From assembly GCA_023623095.1 (NCBI GenBank), contig JAMNXX010000143.1, positions 1-13,808 on the forward strand: a DNA stretch of 13,808 bases, written 5' to 3'. Of this stretch, positions 7,769-13,808 are shown one piece after another. The notes below the pieces were generated by a model. It was not told the origin of the DNA and did not search any database. It was given only the letters and a program-made list of their open reading frames with translations. Numbering within the stretch: the first letter of the stretch is position 1; every line of letters begins with the position of its first letter. Both the position numbers and the translations under genes were made by a program. This stretch comes from Bacillota bacterium. Its GTDB lineage: Bacteria > Bacillota > Clostridia > Peptostreptococcales > Thermotaleaceae.

Positions 7769-8518
7769 ATGATTATTTTAAAATCTAAACAAGAAATCGC
7801 ATATATGCGGGAAGCAGGAAAAATTTTGGCACATGTCCATGAAGTGCTAAAGGATGCGATCAAGCCAGGATTGACAACGAAGGAATTGGATGAATTGGCC
7901 GAAGCAGAAATCAAAAAACATGGAGCGGAAGCAGCATTCAAAGGCTATCATGGATATCCTGCAAGCATTTGTACTTCCATCAATGAAGAGGTCGTTCATG
8001 GAATTCCGGGATTAAAAACCCTAAAAGATGGCGATATTATCAGTATTGATGTTGGCACAATCTATAAAGGATATTATGCAGATGCTGCAAAAACCCATCC
8101 GGTAGGAGTGGTGAGCGAAGAACTCCAACAATTGATGGAAGTGACGCGGCAAAGTTTTTATGAGGGATTGAAATATTGCATGGAAGGAAATCGATTATCG
8201 GATATTTCCCACGCTATCCAAAGCTATGTGGAAAGCTATGGGTTTTCTGTCGTAAGGGATCTCGTAGGGCATGGGATCGGGCAAAATATGCACGAAGATC
8301 CACAAGTACCAAATTACGGCAGCCCAGGACGTGGCCCTCGGCTTGTAGAAGGAATGGTGCTGGCAATTGAGCCGATGGTAAACATGGGGACTCATCTGGT
8401 AGAGACGCTTCAAGATAATTGGACGGTTGTCACGGCAGACGGAAAGCCTTCTGCTCATTATGAGCATACGGTTGCGATCACGAAAGATGGCCCCATGATT
8501 TTAACAAGCTTTTCATAA
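7769..8518 (+). CDS. map: Methionine aminopeptidase, type I
   Basis: Cytosolic metallo-aminopeptidase that removes the initiator methionine from new proteins after deformylation. The 249 residues show the pita-bread fold motifs with all five metal ligands: D94 (SIDVG), D105 (YYADAA), H168 (VGHGIG), E201 (LAIEPM) and E232 (HYEHT). The substrate-side histidine H77 (VVHGIPG) is also present. There is no N-terminal zinc-finger or SH3-binding extension, so it is the short bacterial type Ia form. The ATG is five bases after adk, and its ribosome site AGGAG (7754-7758) lies inside the end of adk, which suggests coupling. It is followed 21 bases later by the KOW-protein gene. Confidence 0.98.
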   Translation: MIILKSKQEIAYMREAGKILAHVHEVLKDAIKPGLTTKELDELAEAEIKKHGAEAAFKGYHGYPASICTSINEEVVHGIPGLKTLKDGDIISIDVGTIYKGYYADAAKTHPVGVVSEELQQLMEVTRQSFYEGLKYCMEGNRLSDISHAIQSYVESYGFSVVRDLVGHGIGQNMHEDPQVPNYGSPGRGPRLVEGMVLAIEPMVNMGTHLVETLQDNWTVVTADGKPSAHYEHTVAITKDGPMILTSFS

Positions 8519-8539
8519 ATGGATAAAGAGGTGAAATGA

Positions 8540-8818
8540 GTGGAGACTACTCGTGAGATATCGGTCGGTCAGGTTGTAAAGTCAAAAGCGGGGAGAGACC
8601 GAGATCGGGTTTTTATTGTTCTGCAAATTCTTGATGATCAATATGTCCTAATTGCGGATGGGGATTTAAGAAAAATTGACAAACCCAAAAAGAAAAAAGT
8701 AAAACATTTGGTGAAATATAATATCATCAGTGAAGAAATTAAACGAAGGATTGAGCAAAATGAAAAGATAACCAACTTGCATTTGAGAAAAGAGTTGGGA
8801 AAATTGGGTGCTTATTAG
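8540..8818 (+). CDS. KOW-domain (L14e/L27e-like) RNA-binding protein
   Basis: A 92-residue basic protein of unassigned function. Residues 8-50 ([20 protein letters not shown], then [19 protein letters not shown]) resemble the KOW fold of the archaeal and eukaryotic ribosomal proteins L14e, L6e and L27e. The remainder, about 63-92, is a charged predicted helical tail. Similar small genes are found between map and infA in many Clostridia but not in B. subtilis, from memory. The start is GTG 8540, six bases after AGAGGTGA (8527-8534), 21 bases after map and 31 before infA. Its position among translation genes suggests an RNA-binding or ribosome-associated role, but this is inference. No catalytic motif or signal peptide is seen. 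Confidence 0.88.
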   Translation: METTREISVGQVVKSKAGRDRDRVFIVLQILDDQYVLIADGDLRKIDKPKKKKVKHLVKYNIISEEIKRRIEQNEKITNLHLRKELGKLGAY

Positions 8819-8824
8819 TCTAGG

Positions 8825-8849
8825 TAGGAATAGGAGGTTTGATTTCCTA
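8825..8849 (+). promoter_or_regulatory. Hairpin around the infA ribosome binding site
   Basis: TAGGAA (8825-8830) can pair with TTCCTA (8844-8849), leaving the infA site AGGAGG (8832-8837) in the 13-base loop and placing the ATG directly after the stem. AGGA of the ribosome site itself (8832-8835) can instead pair with TCCT (8845-8848). The unusually long 12-base spacing from AGGAGG to the ATG would be shortened by neither fold. The stems are short, so a regulatory role is only a suggestion. Confidence 0.3.
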
Positions 8850-9068
8850 ATGGCCAAAGATGGTGTAATTGAAGTAAAGGGCACCGTTGTTGAAGCACAA
8901 CCGAATGCAATGTTTAAAGTGCAGCTGGAAAATGGGCATGAAATTTTGGCACATATTTCTGGAAAACTCCGAATGAATTTTATTAGAATTTTACCAGGAG
9001 ATACCGTAACGGTGGAACTTTCCCCTTATGATCTTACAAGAGGAAGAATTACTTGGCGCGGTAAGTAA
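8850..9068 (+). CDS. infA: Translation initiation factor IF-1
   Basis: IF-1 binds the 30S A site during initiation and helps IF-2 and IF-3 select the initiator tRNA and start codon. The 72 residues are the exact family length and form one S1/OB-fold domain: [19 protein letters not shown], then [20 protein letters not shown] and [23 protein letters not shown] 8850 is chosen on the MAKD start. The frame is open 14 codons further up, but that part overlaps the preceding gene and is unlike IF-1. The site AGGAGG at 8832-8837 is 12 bases away, longer than usual. It is followed 17 bases later by rpmJ. Confidence 0.98.
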   Translation: MAKDGVIEVKGTVVEAQPNAMFKVQLENGHEILAHISGKLRMNFIRILPGDTVTVELSPYDLTRGRITWRGK

Positions 9069-9085
9069 TGAAGGAGGGAACCATT

Positions 9086-9199
9086 ATGAAAGTGAGGGCA
9101 TCCGTAAAGCCTATTTGCGAAAAATGCAAAATTATCAAAAGGCATGGCAAAGTGATGGTTATTTGCGAAAACCCTAAACACAAACAAAAACAAGGCTAG
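9086..9199 (+). CDS. rpmJ: Ribosomal protein L36, zinc type
   Basis: The smallest large-subunit protein, L36 (bL36), a zinc ribbon bound to 23S rRNA near the factor-binding side. It has 37 residues, [20 protein letters not shown] followed by [17 protein letters not shown], the exact family length. The zinc ligands C11, C14, C27 and H32 are all present, so it is the zinc-dependent form. ATG 9086 follows AAGGAGGG (9071-9078) by seven bases. It stands 17 bases after infA in the usual infA-rpmJ pair. Unlike the tight spacing elsewhere, the next gene rpsM starts 176 bases later. Confidence 0.97.
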   Translation: MKVRASVKPICEKCKIIKRHGKVMVICENPKHKQKQG

Positions 9200-9200
9200 A

Positions 9201-9349
9201 AATCTTATCGAATCGGTGATAGGATTAAAGATATGCCTTCAATTCGCATACGAGTTGGGCGGCTGCGTTTCATCGGAACCTTTCCGGAGATGAAACTACT
9301 TGGTGCGAATGGTTCAAGGATAGATATAAACAAATGGCTCAACATATCC
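9201..9349 (+). promoter_or_regulatory. Structured leader RNA upstream of rpsM
   Basis: The rpmJ-rpsM gap holds several nested complementary segments. Hairpin 1 pairs 9201-9209 (AATCTTATC) with 9218-9226 (GATAGGATT), 9 base pairs including one G-U. A three-way junction is then closed by 9242-9248 (ATTCGCA) with 9304-9310 (TGCGAAT), possibly extended by CCTT 9236-9239 with AAGG 9316-9319. Inside it, 9250-9254 pairs with 9263-9268 (one bulge) around a GC-rich 8-base loop. Also inside, 9269-9278 pairs with 9282-9294 (10 base pairs, 3-base bulge at 9286-9288). The rpsM ribosome site follows at 9358-9364. I see no U-tract and no known riboswitch consensus. By analogy with the S4-controlled alpha operon leader of E. 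coli, which is a pseudoknot near rpsM and unrelated in sequence, it may bind S4 or another operon product; this is inference. Confidence 0.6.
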
Positions 9350-9375
9350 AGAGATTTGGGAGGTGTAAAAAAAGA

Positions 9376-9747
9376 ATGGCAAGAATTGCAGGCGTTGACT
9401 TACCAAGAGAAAAAAGAATCGAAATCGGCTTGACATATATTTTTGGTATCGGCAGAAGCAGATCCAAAGAGATACTGGCGAAAACAGGAATCAATCCGGA
9501 TACCCGTGTAAAAGACCTTACAGAAGATGAAATCAGCAAATTAAGACAAATTCTTGACAGCGAATATCGAGTAGAAGGGGATCTGAGACGCGAAATTTCT
9601 TTAAATATCAAGCGTTTAAAAGAAATCGGTTCATACAGGGGAATTCGTCATAGAAGAGGCCTTCCGGTGAGAGGACAAAGAACCAAAACGAATGCAAGAA
9701 CAAGAAAAGGACCGAAGAAGACGGTTGGACGTAGAAAGAAGAAATAG
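9376..9747 (+). CDS. rpsM: Ribosomal protein S13
   Basis: Small-subunit protein S13 (uS13), in the 30S head, contacting P-site tRNA through its basic C-terminal tail and forming bridges to the 50S subunit. The 123 residues start [20 protein letters not shown] and contain the helix-hairpin-helix region [19 protein letters not shown]. The signature [20 protein letters not shown] follows, and then the [10 protein letters not shown] tail. ATG 9376 is chosen on the MARIAGV start. The open frame upstream to 9334 lies in the leader RNA and is unlike S13. The site GGGAGGTG (9358-9364) is 11 bases away. It opens the alpha block and is preceded by the structured leader. Confidence 0.98.
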   Translation: MARIAGVDLPREKRIEIGLTYIFGIGRSRSKEILAKTGINPDTRVKDLTEDEISKLRQILDSEYRVEGDLRREISLNIKRLKEIGSYRGIRHRRGLPVRGQRTKTNARTRKGPKKTVGRRKKK

Positions 9748-9767
9748 GCAAGGAGGGTGAGTAAAGG

Positions 9768-10169
9768 ATGGCAGCGAAAAAAGCAACAAAGAAAGTTCGA
9801 AGAAAAAGACGTGAACGTAAAAATATAGAGCGCGGTCAAGCGCATATCCAATCTACTTTTAATAATACGATTGTAACGCTTACAGATATGCAAGGGAATG
9901 CATTATCATGGTCAAGTGCAGGAGCATTAGGATTTAAGGGTTCAAGAAAGTCAACTCCTTTTGCGGCACAAATGGCTGCAGAAACTGCAGCAAAGGCTGC
10001 GATGGAGCATGGACTGAAGACAGTTGAAGTCTATGTAAAGGGACCGGGGTCCGGACGTGAAGCCGCAATTCGCTCCCTGCAAGCAGCTGGATTGGAAATC
10101 AATGCGATCAAAGATGTTACACCGGTTCCGCATAATGGATGCCGACCGCCAAAACGCAGAAGAGTCTAA
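9768..10169 (+). CDS. rpsK: Ribosomal protein S11
   Basis: Small-subunit protein S11 (uS11), on the 30S platform near the E site and the Shine-Dalgarno helix. The 133 residues have a lysine- and arginine-rich N-terminal extension (about 1-20). The core follows, with [39 protein letters not shown] and [20 protein letters not shown], and the invariant end [16 protein letters not shown]. Length is close to the B. subtilis form at 131. ATG 9768 is seven bases after AAGGAGGGTGA (9750-9760). It lies 20 bases after rpsM and 24 before rpsD. Confidence 0.98.
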   Translation: MAAKKATKKVRRKRRERKNIERGQAHIQSTFNNTIVTLTDMQGNALSWSSAGALGFKGSRKSTPFAAQMAAETAAKAAMEHGLKTVEVYVKGPGSGREAAIRSLQAAGLEINAIKDVTPVPHNGCRPPKRRRV

Positions 10170-10193
10170 TAAAGATTGGGAGGTGTAGGAAGA

Positions 10194-10814
10194 ATGGCAA
10201 GATATACAGGACCATCATGCAGACTTTGTCGTCGTGAAAGACAAAAGCTCTATCTAAAAGGCGAAAGATGCTATACAGATAAATGCGCGATCGATAGAAG
10301 AGGTTATCCGCCGGGACAGCATGGACAGGGAAGAAAGAAGGCGTCGAACTATGCGATGCAGTTGAGAGAAAAACAAAAGACGAAGCGATATTATGGATTG
10401 TTGGAATCTCAATTTAGAAAAACTTTTGAACGGGCAGCAAAACTGGAAGGAATTACAGGGGAAAATCTTTTAAGATTGTTAGAGCTGAGACTCGATAATG
10501 TTGTTTATCGACTGGGATTTGCAGCCTCAAGGAAAGAAGCAAGGCAATTAGTAAGACATGGTCACTTTCTGGTAAATGGAAAGAAAGTCAATATTCCATC
10601 TTATACGGTTTCTGTTGGGGATCAGATTAAAGTAAAAGAAAAGAGCTTCAGTTCTCCTAAATTTAAAGACATTAGAGAAGGCGGACCAACAGTTCCCAAA
10701 TGGCTGGAAGCAAACTTTGAAAACTTGGAAGGCAGAGTGGTAAGCTTACCATCCAGAGAAGATATCGATATTCCAATTGCAGAGCATTTGATTGTCGAGC
10801 TGTATTCAAGATAA
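10194..10814 (+). CDS. rpsD: Ribosomal protein S4, zinc-binding form
   Basis: Small-subunit protein S4 (uS4), a primary 16S rRNA binder that starts 30S body assembly; in E. coli it represses its own operon. The 206 residues start [20 protein letters not shown]. Four cysteines at 9, 12, 26 and 31 form a zinc site, then [20 protein letters not shown] follows. The S4 RNA-binding domain at about 97-160 contains [20 protein letters not shown] and [19 protein letters not shown] 10194 fits GGGAGGTG at 10178-10185; an in-frame ATG at 10176 would overlap that site. In B. subtilis rpsD stands alone elsewhere, so its location here is the clostridial arrangement. Two TAA stops follow in tandem (10812-10817). 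Confidence 0.98.
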   Translation: MARYTGPSCRLCRRERQKLYLKGERCYTDKCAIDRRGYPPGQHGQGRKKASNYAMQLREKQKTKRYYGLLESQFRKTFERAAKLEGITGENLLRLLELRLDNVVYRLGFAASRKEARQLVRHGHFLVNGKKVNIPSYTVSVGDQIKVKEKSFSSPKFKDIREGGPTVPKWLEANFENLEGRVVSLPSREDIDIPIAEHLIVELYSR

Positions 10815-10829
10815 TAATTAGAATTGGTT

Positions 10830-10866
10830 ACCCTCATTATAAGCATAAAAAATGATTAAGGAGGGT
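10830..10866 (+). promoter_or_regulatory. Possible anti-Shine-Dalgarno hairpin before rpoA
   Basis: ACCCTC (10830-10835) is exactly complementary to GAGGGT (10861-10866), which is the core of the rpoA ribosome site AAGGAGGGT (10858-10866). The intervening AT-rich 25 bases contain a small nested stem, TTAT (10837-10840) with ATAA (10845-10848). If formed, the outer stem would hide the site and lower RpoA initiation. It is only six base pairs, so its effect is uncertain. Confidence 0.4.
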
Positions 10867-10874
10867 TTACGAAC

Positions 10875-11822
10875 ATGATTGAAATTGAAAAGCCTAAAAT
10901 CGAATGCGTGGAGCTCAGCCCTGATAATACCTATGGCAAATTTGTCGTAGAACCGTTAGAACGAGGTTATGGAATCACGCTGGGAAATAGTTTGCGCAGG
11001 GTACTTCTCTCATCACTTCCTGGAACTGCAGTAACCTCCGTTAAAATTGATGGGATATTGCATGAGTTTTCGACAATTCCCGGAGTGAAAGAAGATGTTA
11101 CGGAGATCATCTTGAACTTAAAGGAACTGTCTGCAAAAATTTATTCTGATGAGACAAAAACAGTACGGATCGAAGCTTATGGACCGGGAGAAGTTACAGC
11201 AGGGGATATTATTGCGGATGCAGATGTAGAAATCTTAAATTCTGATCTCCATATTGCAACCCTTGAGGAGAATGCAAAGCTGATCATGGAGATCACGCTC
11301 TCAAAGGGAAGAGGATATGTCCCCGCAGAAAATAATAAAACAGACACGACAGCGATTGGTGTGATTCCGGTGGATTCGATTTATACACCTGTAAAAAAAG
11401 TAAATTATTTCGTAGAAAATACAAGAGTAGGTCAGGTTACGGACTACGACAAGCTTACTTTAGAAATATGGACGAATGGGAGCATCAAACCAGATGAAGG
11501 AGCATCGCTAGGGGCAAAAATACTGACAGAACACTTAAATCTATTCATTTCCTTGACAGAGCATATTGATGATGTTGAAATCATGGTCGAAAAGGAAGAA
11601 GACAAAAAAGAAAAAGTGAAAGAGATGACAATTGAAGAATTGGAGCTTTCTGTGCGTTCGTATAACTGTCTCAAAAGAGCAGGAATTAATACGGTTGAAG
11701 AACTGACCCAAAAGACAGAAGAAGACATGATGAAAGTAAGGAATCTAGGTAAAAAATCCCTTGAAGAAGTACAGAACAAACTTGCAGAGCTTGGATTAAG
11801 TCTAAAACCTAGCGAAGATTAG
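10875..11822 (+). CDS. rpoA: RNA polymerase alpha subunit
   Basis: Alpha subunit of RNA polymerase; its dimer is the scaffold for beta and beta-prime assembly, and its C-terminal domain binds UP elements and activators. The 315 residues match the family length. The N-terminal domain (about 1-230) contains the dimer and assembly motif [20 protein letters not shown] (35-54) and [12 protein letters not shown] highly charged linker follows ([13 protein letters not shown], 239-251), then the C-terminal helix-hairpin-helix domain with [14 protein letters not shown] (259-271). R261 in it corresponds to the DNA-contacting arginine 265 of E. coli. ATG 10875 is eight bases after AAGGAGGGT. The 60-base gap from rpsD may fold over this site. 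Confidence 0.98.
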   Translation: MIEIEKPKIECVELSPDNTYGKFVVEPLERGYGITLGNSLRRVLLSSLPGTAVTSVKIDGILHEFSTIPGVKEDVTEIILNLKELSAKIYSDETKTVRIEAYGPGEVTAGDIIADADVEILNSDLHIATLEENAKLIMEITLSKGRGYVPAENNKTDTTAIGVIPVDSIYTPVKKVNYFVENTRVGQVTDYDKLTLEIWTNGSIKPDEGASLGAKILTEHLNLFISLTEHIDDVEIMVEKEEDKKEKVKEMTIEELELSVRSYNCLKRAGINTVEELTQKTEEDMMKVRNLGKKSLEEVQNKLAELGLSLKPSED

Positions 11823-11848
11823 ATTTGGCTTTTAAAGGAGGGGAAGAC

Positions 11849-12190
11849 ATGGCAGGACATCGTAAACTAGGCAGACCAACAGGTCATAGAAATCTGATGT
11901 TAAGAAATCTTGTTACAAGTTTGCTTCGAGAAGGTCGGATTCAAACGACGGAAACAAGAGCGAAAGAAACGCGAAAGATTGCAGAAAAAATGATTACATT
12001 GGCCAAAAGAGGGGACTTACATGCAAGACGTCAAGTGTTGGCCGTTGTATTTGACGAGACCGTTGTGAAAAAATTATTTGACGAAATTGCACCAAAATAT
12101 CAGGAGAGAAATGGCGGATACACAAGGATTATGAAATTAGGTCCTCGTAGAGGGGATGCTGCTGAAATGGTCATTATCGAACTGGTATAA
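11849..12190 (+). CDS. rplQ: Ribosomal protein L17
   Basis: Large-subunit protein L17 (bL17), at the rim of the peptide exit tunnel. The 113 residues start [20 protein letters not shown], with the signature [20 protein letters not shown] and the end [20 protein letters not shown]. The length is the short Gram-positive type. ATG 11849 is five bases after AAAGGAGGGG (11834-11843); an open frame from 11825 adds eight residues that run across this site and is rejected. It is the last gene of the alpha block, 26 bases after rpoA, and an intrinsic terminator follows 11 bases after its stop. Confidence 0.98.
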   Translation: MAGHRKLGRPTGHRNLMLRNLVTSLLREGRIQTTETRAKETRKIAEKMITLAKRGDLHARRQVLAVVFDETVVKKLFDEIAPKYQERNGGYTRIMKLGPRRGDAAEMVIIELV

Positions 12191-12201
12191 GGAACAGTGT
12201 C

Positions 12202-12238
12202 GGGGATTAAGTAAAAAGCTTAGTCCCTTTTATTTTTG
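12202..12238 (+). terminator. Intrinsic terminator after rplQ
   Basis: GGGATTAAG (12203-12211) pairs with CTTAGTCCC (12219-12227), nine base pairs including one G-U, with a 7-base loop TAAAAAG. It is followed directly by TTTTATTTTT (12228-12237). This is a textbook rho-independent terminator closing the ribosomal protein cluster, and the only one I found in the window. Confidence 0.92.
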
Positions 12239-12270
12239 TAAACCGGGCCATCGAAAAATTTGACAATCTA

Positions 12271-12299
12271 TTGGTATTCTGCAAAATAAAAGTTATAAT
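12271..12299 (+). promoter_or_regulatory. Probable sigma-A promoter for ecfA1
   Basis: TTGGTA (12271-12276) and TATAAT (12294-12299) are separated by exactly 17 bases and lie between the rplQ terminator and the ecfA1 start, 44 bases before it. The -10 is a perfect match and the -35 matches at four of six positions. A perfect TTGACA occurs at 12260-12265, but it is 28 bases from this -10. A second TATAAT at 12308-12313 has no good -35. Confidence 0.7.
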
Positions 12300-12342
12300 A
12301 GAATGGATATAATATTAAAGGATGCAGTGAGGTTGGATTCGA

Positions 12343-13182
12343 TTGAAAGAGAATATTATTGAAGTCATTGATTTGGAACATGTTTATAAAAAAGAAGAAG
12401 GCGGATCGGTAAACGCGCTAAAAAAGGTATCGTTGGAAGTTCAAAAAGGAGAATTTTTGGTGATCGTAGGGCATAATGGCTCCGGGAAATCCACATTGGC
12501 AAAACATATGAATGCAATCTTATTGCCCAGCGGCGGAAAGGTTTATGTGGATGGGATCGATACGCTTCAGCAGGAATCCATTTGGGATATTCGACAAATT
12601 GCCGGAATGGTTTTTCAAAATCCTGACAACCAGATTGTAGCGACGATCGTAGAAGAAGATGTTGCTTTTGGGCCAGAAAACTTGGGAATCCCCCCGAAAG
12701 AAATCCGTCTTCGCATTGAAAAAGCGCTTCGAGCTGTGGGGATGTGGGAGTTTCGTAGAAAGGCACCTCACCTTTTATCGGGAGGGCAAAAGCAGCGGAT
12801 CGCCATTGCAGGAGTGATTGCGATGAAACCCCAATGTATTATTTTAGATGAACCGACAGCCATGCTCGATCCTTCCGGGAGAAAAGAAGTGATGGATACC
12901 ATCATGAAGCTAAACCGAGAAGAAGGGATCACGATCGTGCATATCACGCATTTTATGGATGAGGCTGTTCATGCGGATCGGGTTGTTGTGATGGAGGAAG
13001 GAAAAATTGCTCTACAAGGAAAGCCGCGGGAAGTATTTTCGCAAGTAGAAAGATTAAAAAAATTGGGATTGGATGTGCCTCAGGTAACAGAGCTTGCTTT
13101 TCAGTTAAAAAAGGAAGGATTCAATATTCCGGGGGATATTTTAACCATAGATGAGATGGTGATGCACTTATGCCAATTGTAA
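12343..13182 (+). CDS. ecfA1: ECF transporter ATPase EcfA1
   Basis: One of the two ATP-binding subunits of the energy-coupling factor module, which with EcfT energises several vitamin- and metal-binding S components at the membrane (also annotated cbiO). The 279 residues contain all ABC ATPase motifs: Walker [10 protein letters not shown] (43-51), Q-loop Q92 (VFQNPDNQ), signature LSGGQKQR (145-152), Walker B IILDEP with catalytic E170, D-loop MLDP (174-177) and switch H203 (ITHFMDE). The C-terminal extension after about 230 fits the EcfA family. The start is TTG 12343 ([16 protein letters not shown]); the site GTGAGG at 12327-12332 is about ten bases upstream. Its end overlaps ecfA2 by 13 bases. 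Its own promoter lies upstream. Confidence 0.95.
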   Translation: MKENIIEVIDLEHVYKKEEGGSVNALKKVSLEVQKGEFLVIVGHNGSGKSTLAKHMNAILLPSGGKVYVDGIDTLQQESIWDIRQIAGMVFQNPDNQIVATIVEEDVAFGPENLGIPPKEIRLRIEKALRAVGMWEFRRKAPHLLSGGQKQRIAIAGVIAMKPQCIILDEPTAMLDPSGRKEVMDTIMKLNREEGITIVHITHFMDEAVHADRVVVMEEGKIALQGKPREVFSQVERLKKLGLDVPQVTELAFQLKKEGFNIPGDILTIDEMVMHLCQL

Positions 13183-13808
13183 TTGAAAATTTAACACATA
13201 TCTATCAACCAAATACTCCATTTGAAACGGTTGCATTAAGCGATATCAATATCGTGATAGAAAAAGGAGAATTTGTTGGATTGATTGGACATACGGGCTC
13301 CGGAAAATCTACGCTGATACAGCATTTAAATGGGCTTTTGAAGCCCACATCGGGAAAAATCATCATCAATGATCTCGATATTACCCAGAAAGATATAAAA
13401 ATGCAAGAGATCCGGAAAAAAGTCGGTTTGGTATTTCAATATCCAGAGCATCAATTGTTTGAAGAAACTGTCTACAAAGATGTGGCTTTTGGCCCGTTAA
13501 ACCTGGGATTGACTGAAAAGGAAGTCGAGGCAAGAGTCAAAAGAGCCATCGGGCTGGTAGGATTATCTTATGATGAAGTAAAAGATCGTTCTCCCTTTGA
13601 ACTGAGCGGAGGACAAAAGAGAAGAATCGCGATTGCCGGTGTTATCGCGATGGAGCCGGACATCCTGATATTAGATGAACCCACAGCGGGACTCGATCCC
13701 AAGGGTAGAGATGAAATCCTTTCTATGATAAAAAAAATGCATGAAAAATATAAGCTGACGATCATATTGGTCTCTCACAACATGGAGGATATCGCAAAAC
13801 TCGCAGAT
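13170..13808 (+). CDS. ecfA2: ECF transporter ATPase EcfA2, 3' end missing
   Basis: The second ATPase of the energy-coupling factor module, expected to form a heterodimer with EcfA1. The visible 213 residues start [20 protein letters not shown] and show Walker [10 protein letters not shown] (40-48), Q-loop Q90 (VFQYPEHQ), signature LSGGQKRR (145-152), Walker B LILDEP with E170, D-loop GLDP and switch H203 (VSHNMED). The frame is open to the last base, and about 70 residues should be missing. ATG 13170 overlaps the last 13 bases of ecfA1, in another frame, so the two are probably coupled and made in equal amounts. In other Firmicutes ecfT, truA, rplM and rpsI usually follow. Confidence 0.96.
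   Translation, partial: MPIVIENLTHIYQPNTPFETVALSDINIVIEKGEFVGLIGHTGSGKSTLIQHLNGLLKPTSGKIIINDLDITQKDIKMQEIRKKVGLVFQYPEHQLFEETVYKDVAFGPLNLGLTEKEVEARVKRAIGLVGLSYDEVKDRSPFELSGGQKRRIAIAGVIAMEPDILILDEPTAGLDPKGRDEILSMIKKMHEKYKLTIILVSHNMEDIAKLAD

Noticed and set aside
9201..9226. 9-bp hairpin after rpmJ as a terminator
   Set aside because: The bases after the stem (AAAGATATG) are not T-rich, so it is better regarded as part of the leader structure.
9304..9330. GGTTCAAGG in the rpsM leader looked like a tRNA T-loop
   Set aside because: No acceptor, D or anticodon arms can be drawn around it; the surrounding bases pair in a different three-way junction.
9233..9433. A 66-codon forward frame (start [13 protein letters not shown]) in the rpmJ-rpsM gap
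   Set aside because: It has only a weak ribosome site, overlaps rpsM by 58 bases in another frame, resembles no family I know, and its bases are better explained by the paired helices of the leader RNA.
12260..12265. TTGACA as the -35 box of the ecfA1 promoter
   Set aside because: It is 28 bases from the best TATAAT, far beyond the usable 16-18, and no hexamer resembling a -10 lies 17 bases downstream.
1..13808. CRISPR arrays, insertion sequences, phage genes, defence genes, or tRNA and rRNA genes
   Set aside because: Gene order is the unbroken ribosomal cluster with short gaps. No spaced repeats, transposase motifs or RNA gene signatures were seen.

Overview
The window is one continuous stretch of the conserved S10-spc-alpha ribosomal protein cluster of a low-GC Gram-positive bacterium, followed by the start of the energy-coupling factor (ECF) transporter operon. 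All 27 genes are on the + strand. I judge the source to be a member of the class Clostridia. The base composition is AT-rich, Shine-Dalgarno sites are strong (AGGAGG type), GTG and TTG starts are common, and S14 is the short zinc type. A KOW/L14e-like gene lies between map and infA, and rpsD sits inside the alpha operon, unlike in Bacillus subtilis. I cannot name a genus.

Layout: (1) 1-2110 is the end of the S10 operon and the start of spc: rpsC (first codons missing), rplP, rpmC, rpsQ, rplN. (2) 2130-7053 is the rest of spc: rplX, rplE, rpsN (zinc type), rpsH, rplF, rplR, rpsE, rpmD, rplO, secY. (3) 7119-9199 is adk, map, the KOW-protein gene, infA and rpmJ. (4) 9376-12190 is the alpha block: rpsM, rpsK, rpsD, rpoA, rplQ, closed by a clear intrinsic terminator at 12202-12238. 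(5) A promoter near 12271-12299 then drives ecfA1 and ecfA2, the latter cut by the window end. These are the two ATPases of the vitamin-uptake ECF module, and ecfT would be expected next.

The genes supply small- and large-subunit ribosomal proteins, the membrane protein-export channel, nucleotide homeostasis (Adk), N-terminal methionine removal (Map), initiation factor IF-1 and the RNA polymerase alpha subunit. Gaps are mostly under 40 bases and several genes overlap or nearly abut. I saw no intrinsic terminator before 12202, so long read-through transcripts are likely.

I did not find an obviously new protein system. The best candidates for undescribed biology are in RNA. The main one is the 176-base gap between rpmJ and rpsM, which folds on paper into a 9-bp hairpin followed by a three-way junction just ahead of the rpsM ribosome binding site. 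Others are competing hairpins between secY and adk, a possible anti-Shine-Dalgarno segment before rpoA, and a hairpin around the infA ribosome binding site. A 16-base tandem duplication across the rpsC stop codon has changed the end of S3. The KOW protein is a conserved-looking gene whose role I cannot assign. No stretch over 300 bases lacks a gene, and I see no mobile element, CRISPR array, tRNA or rRNA.
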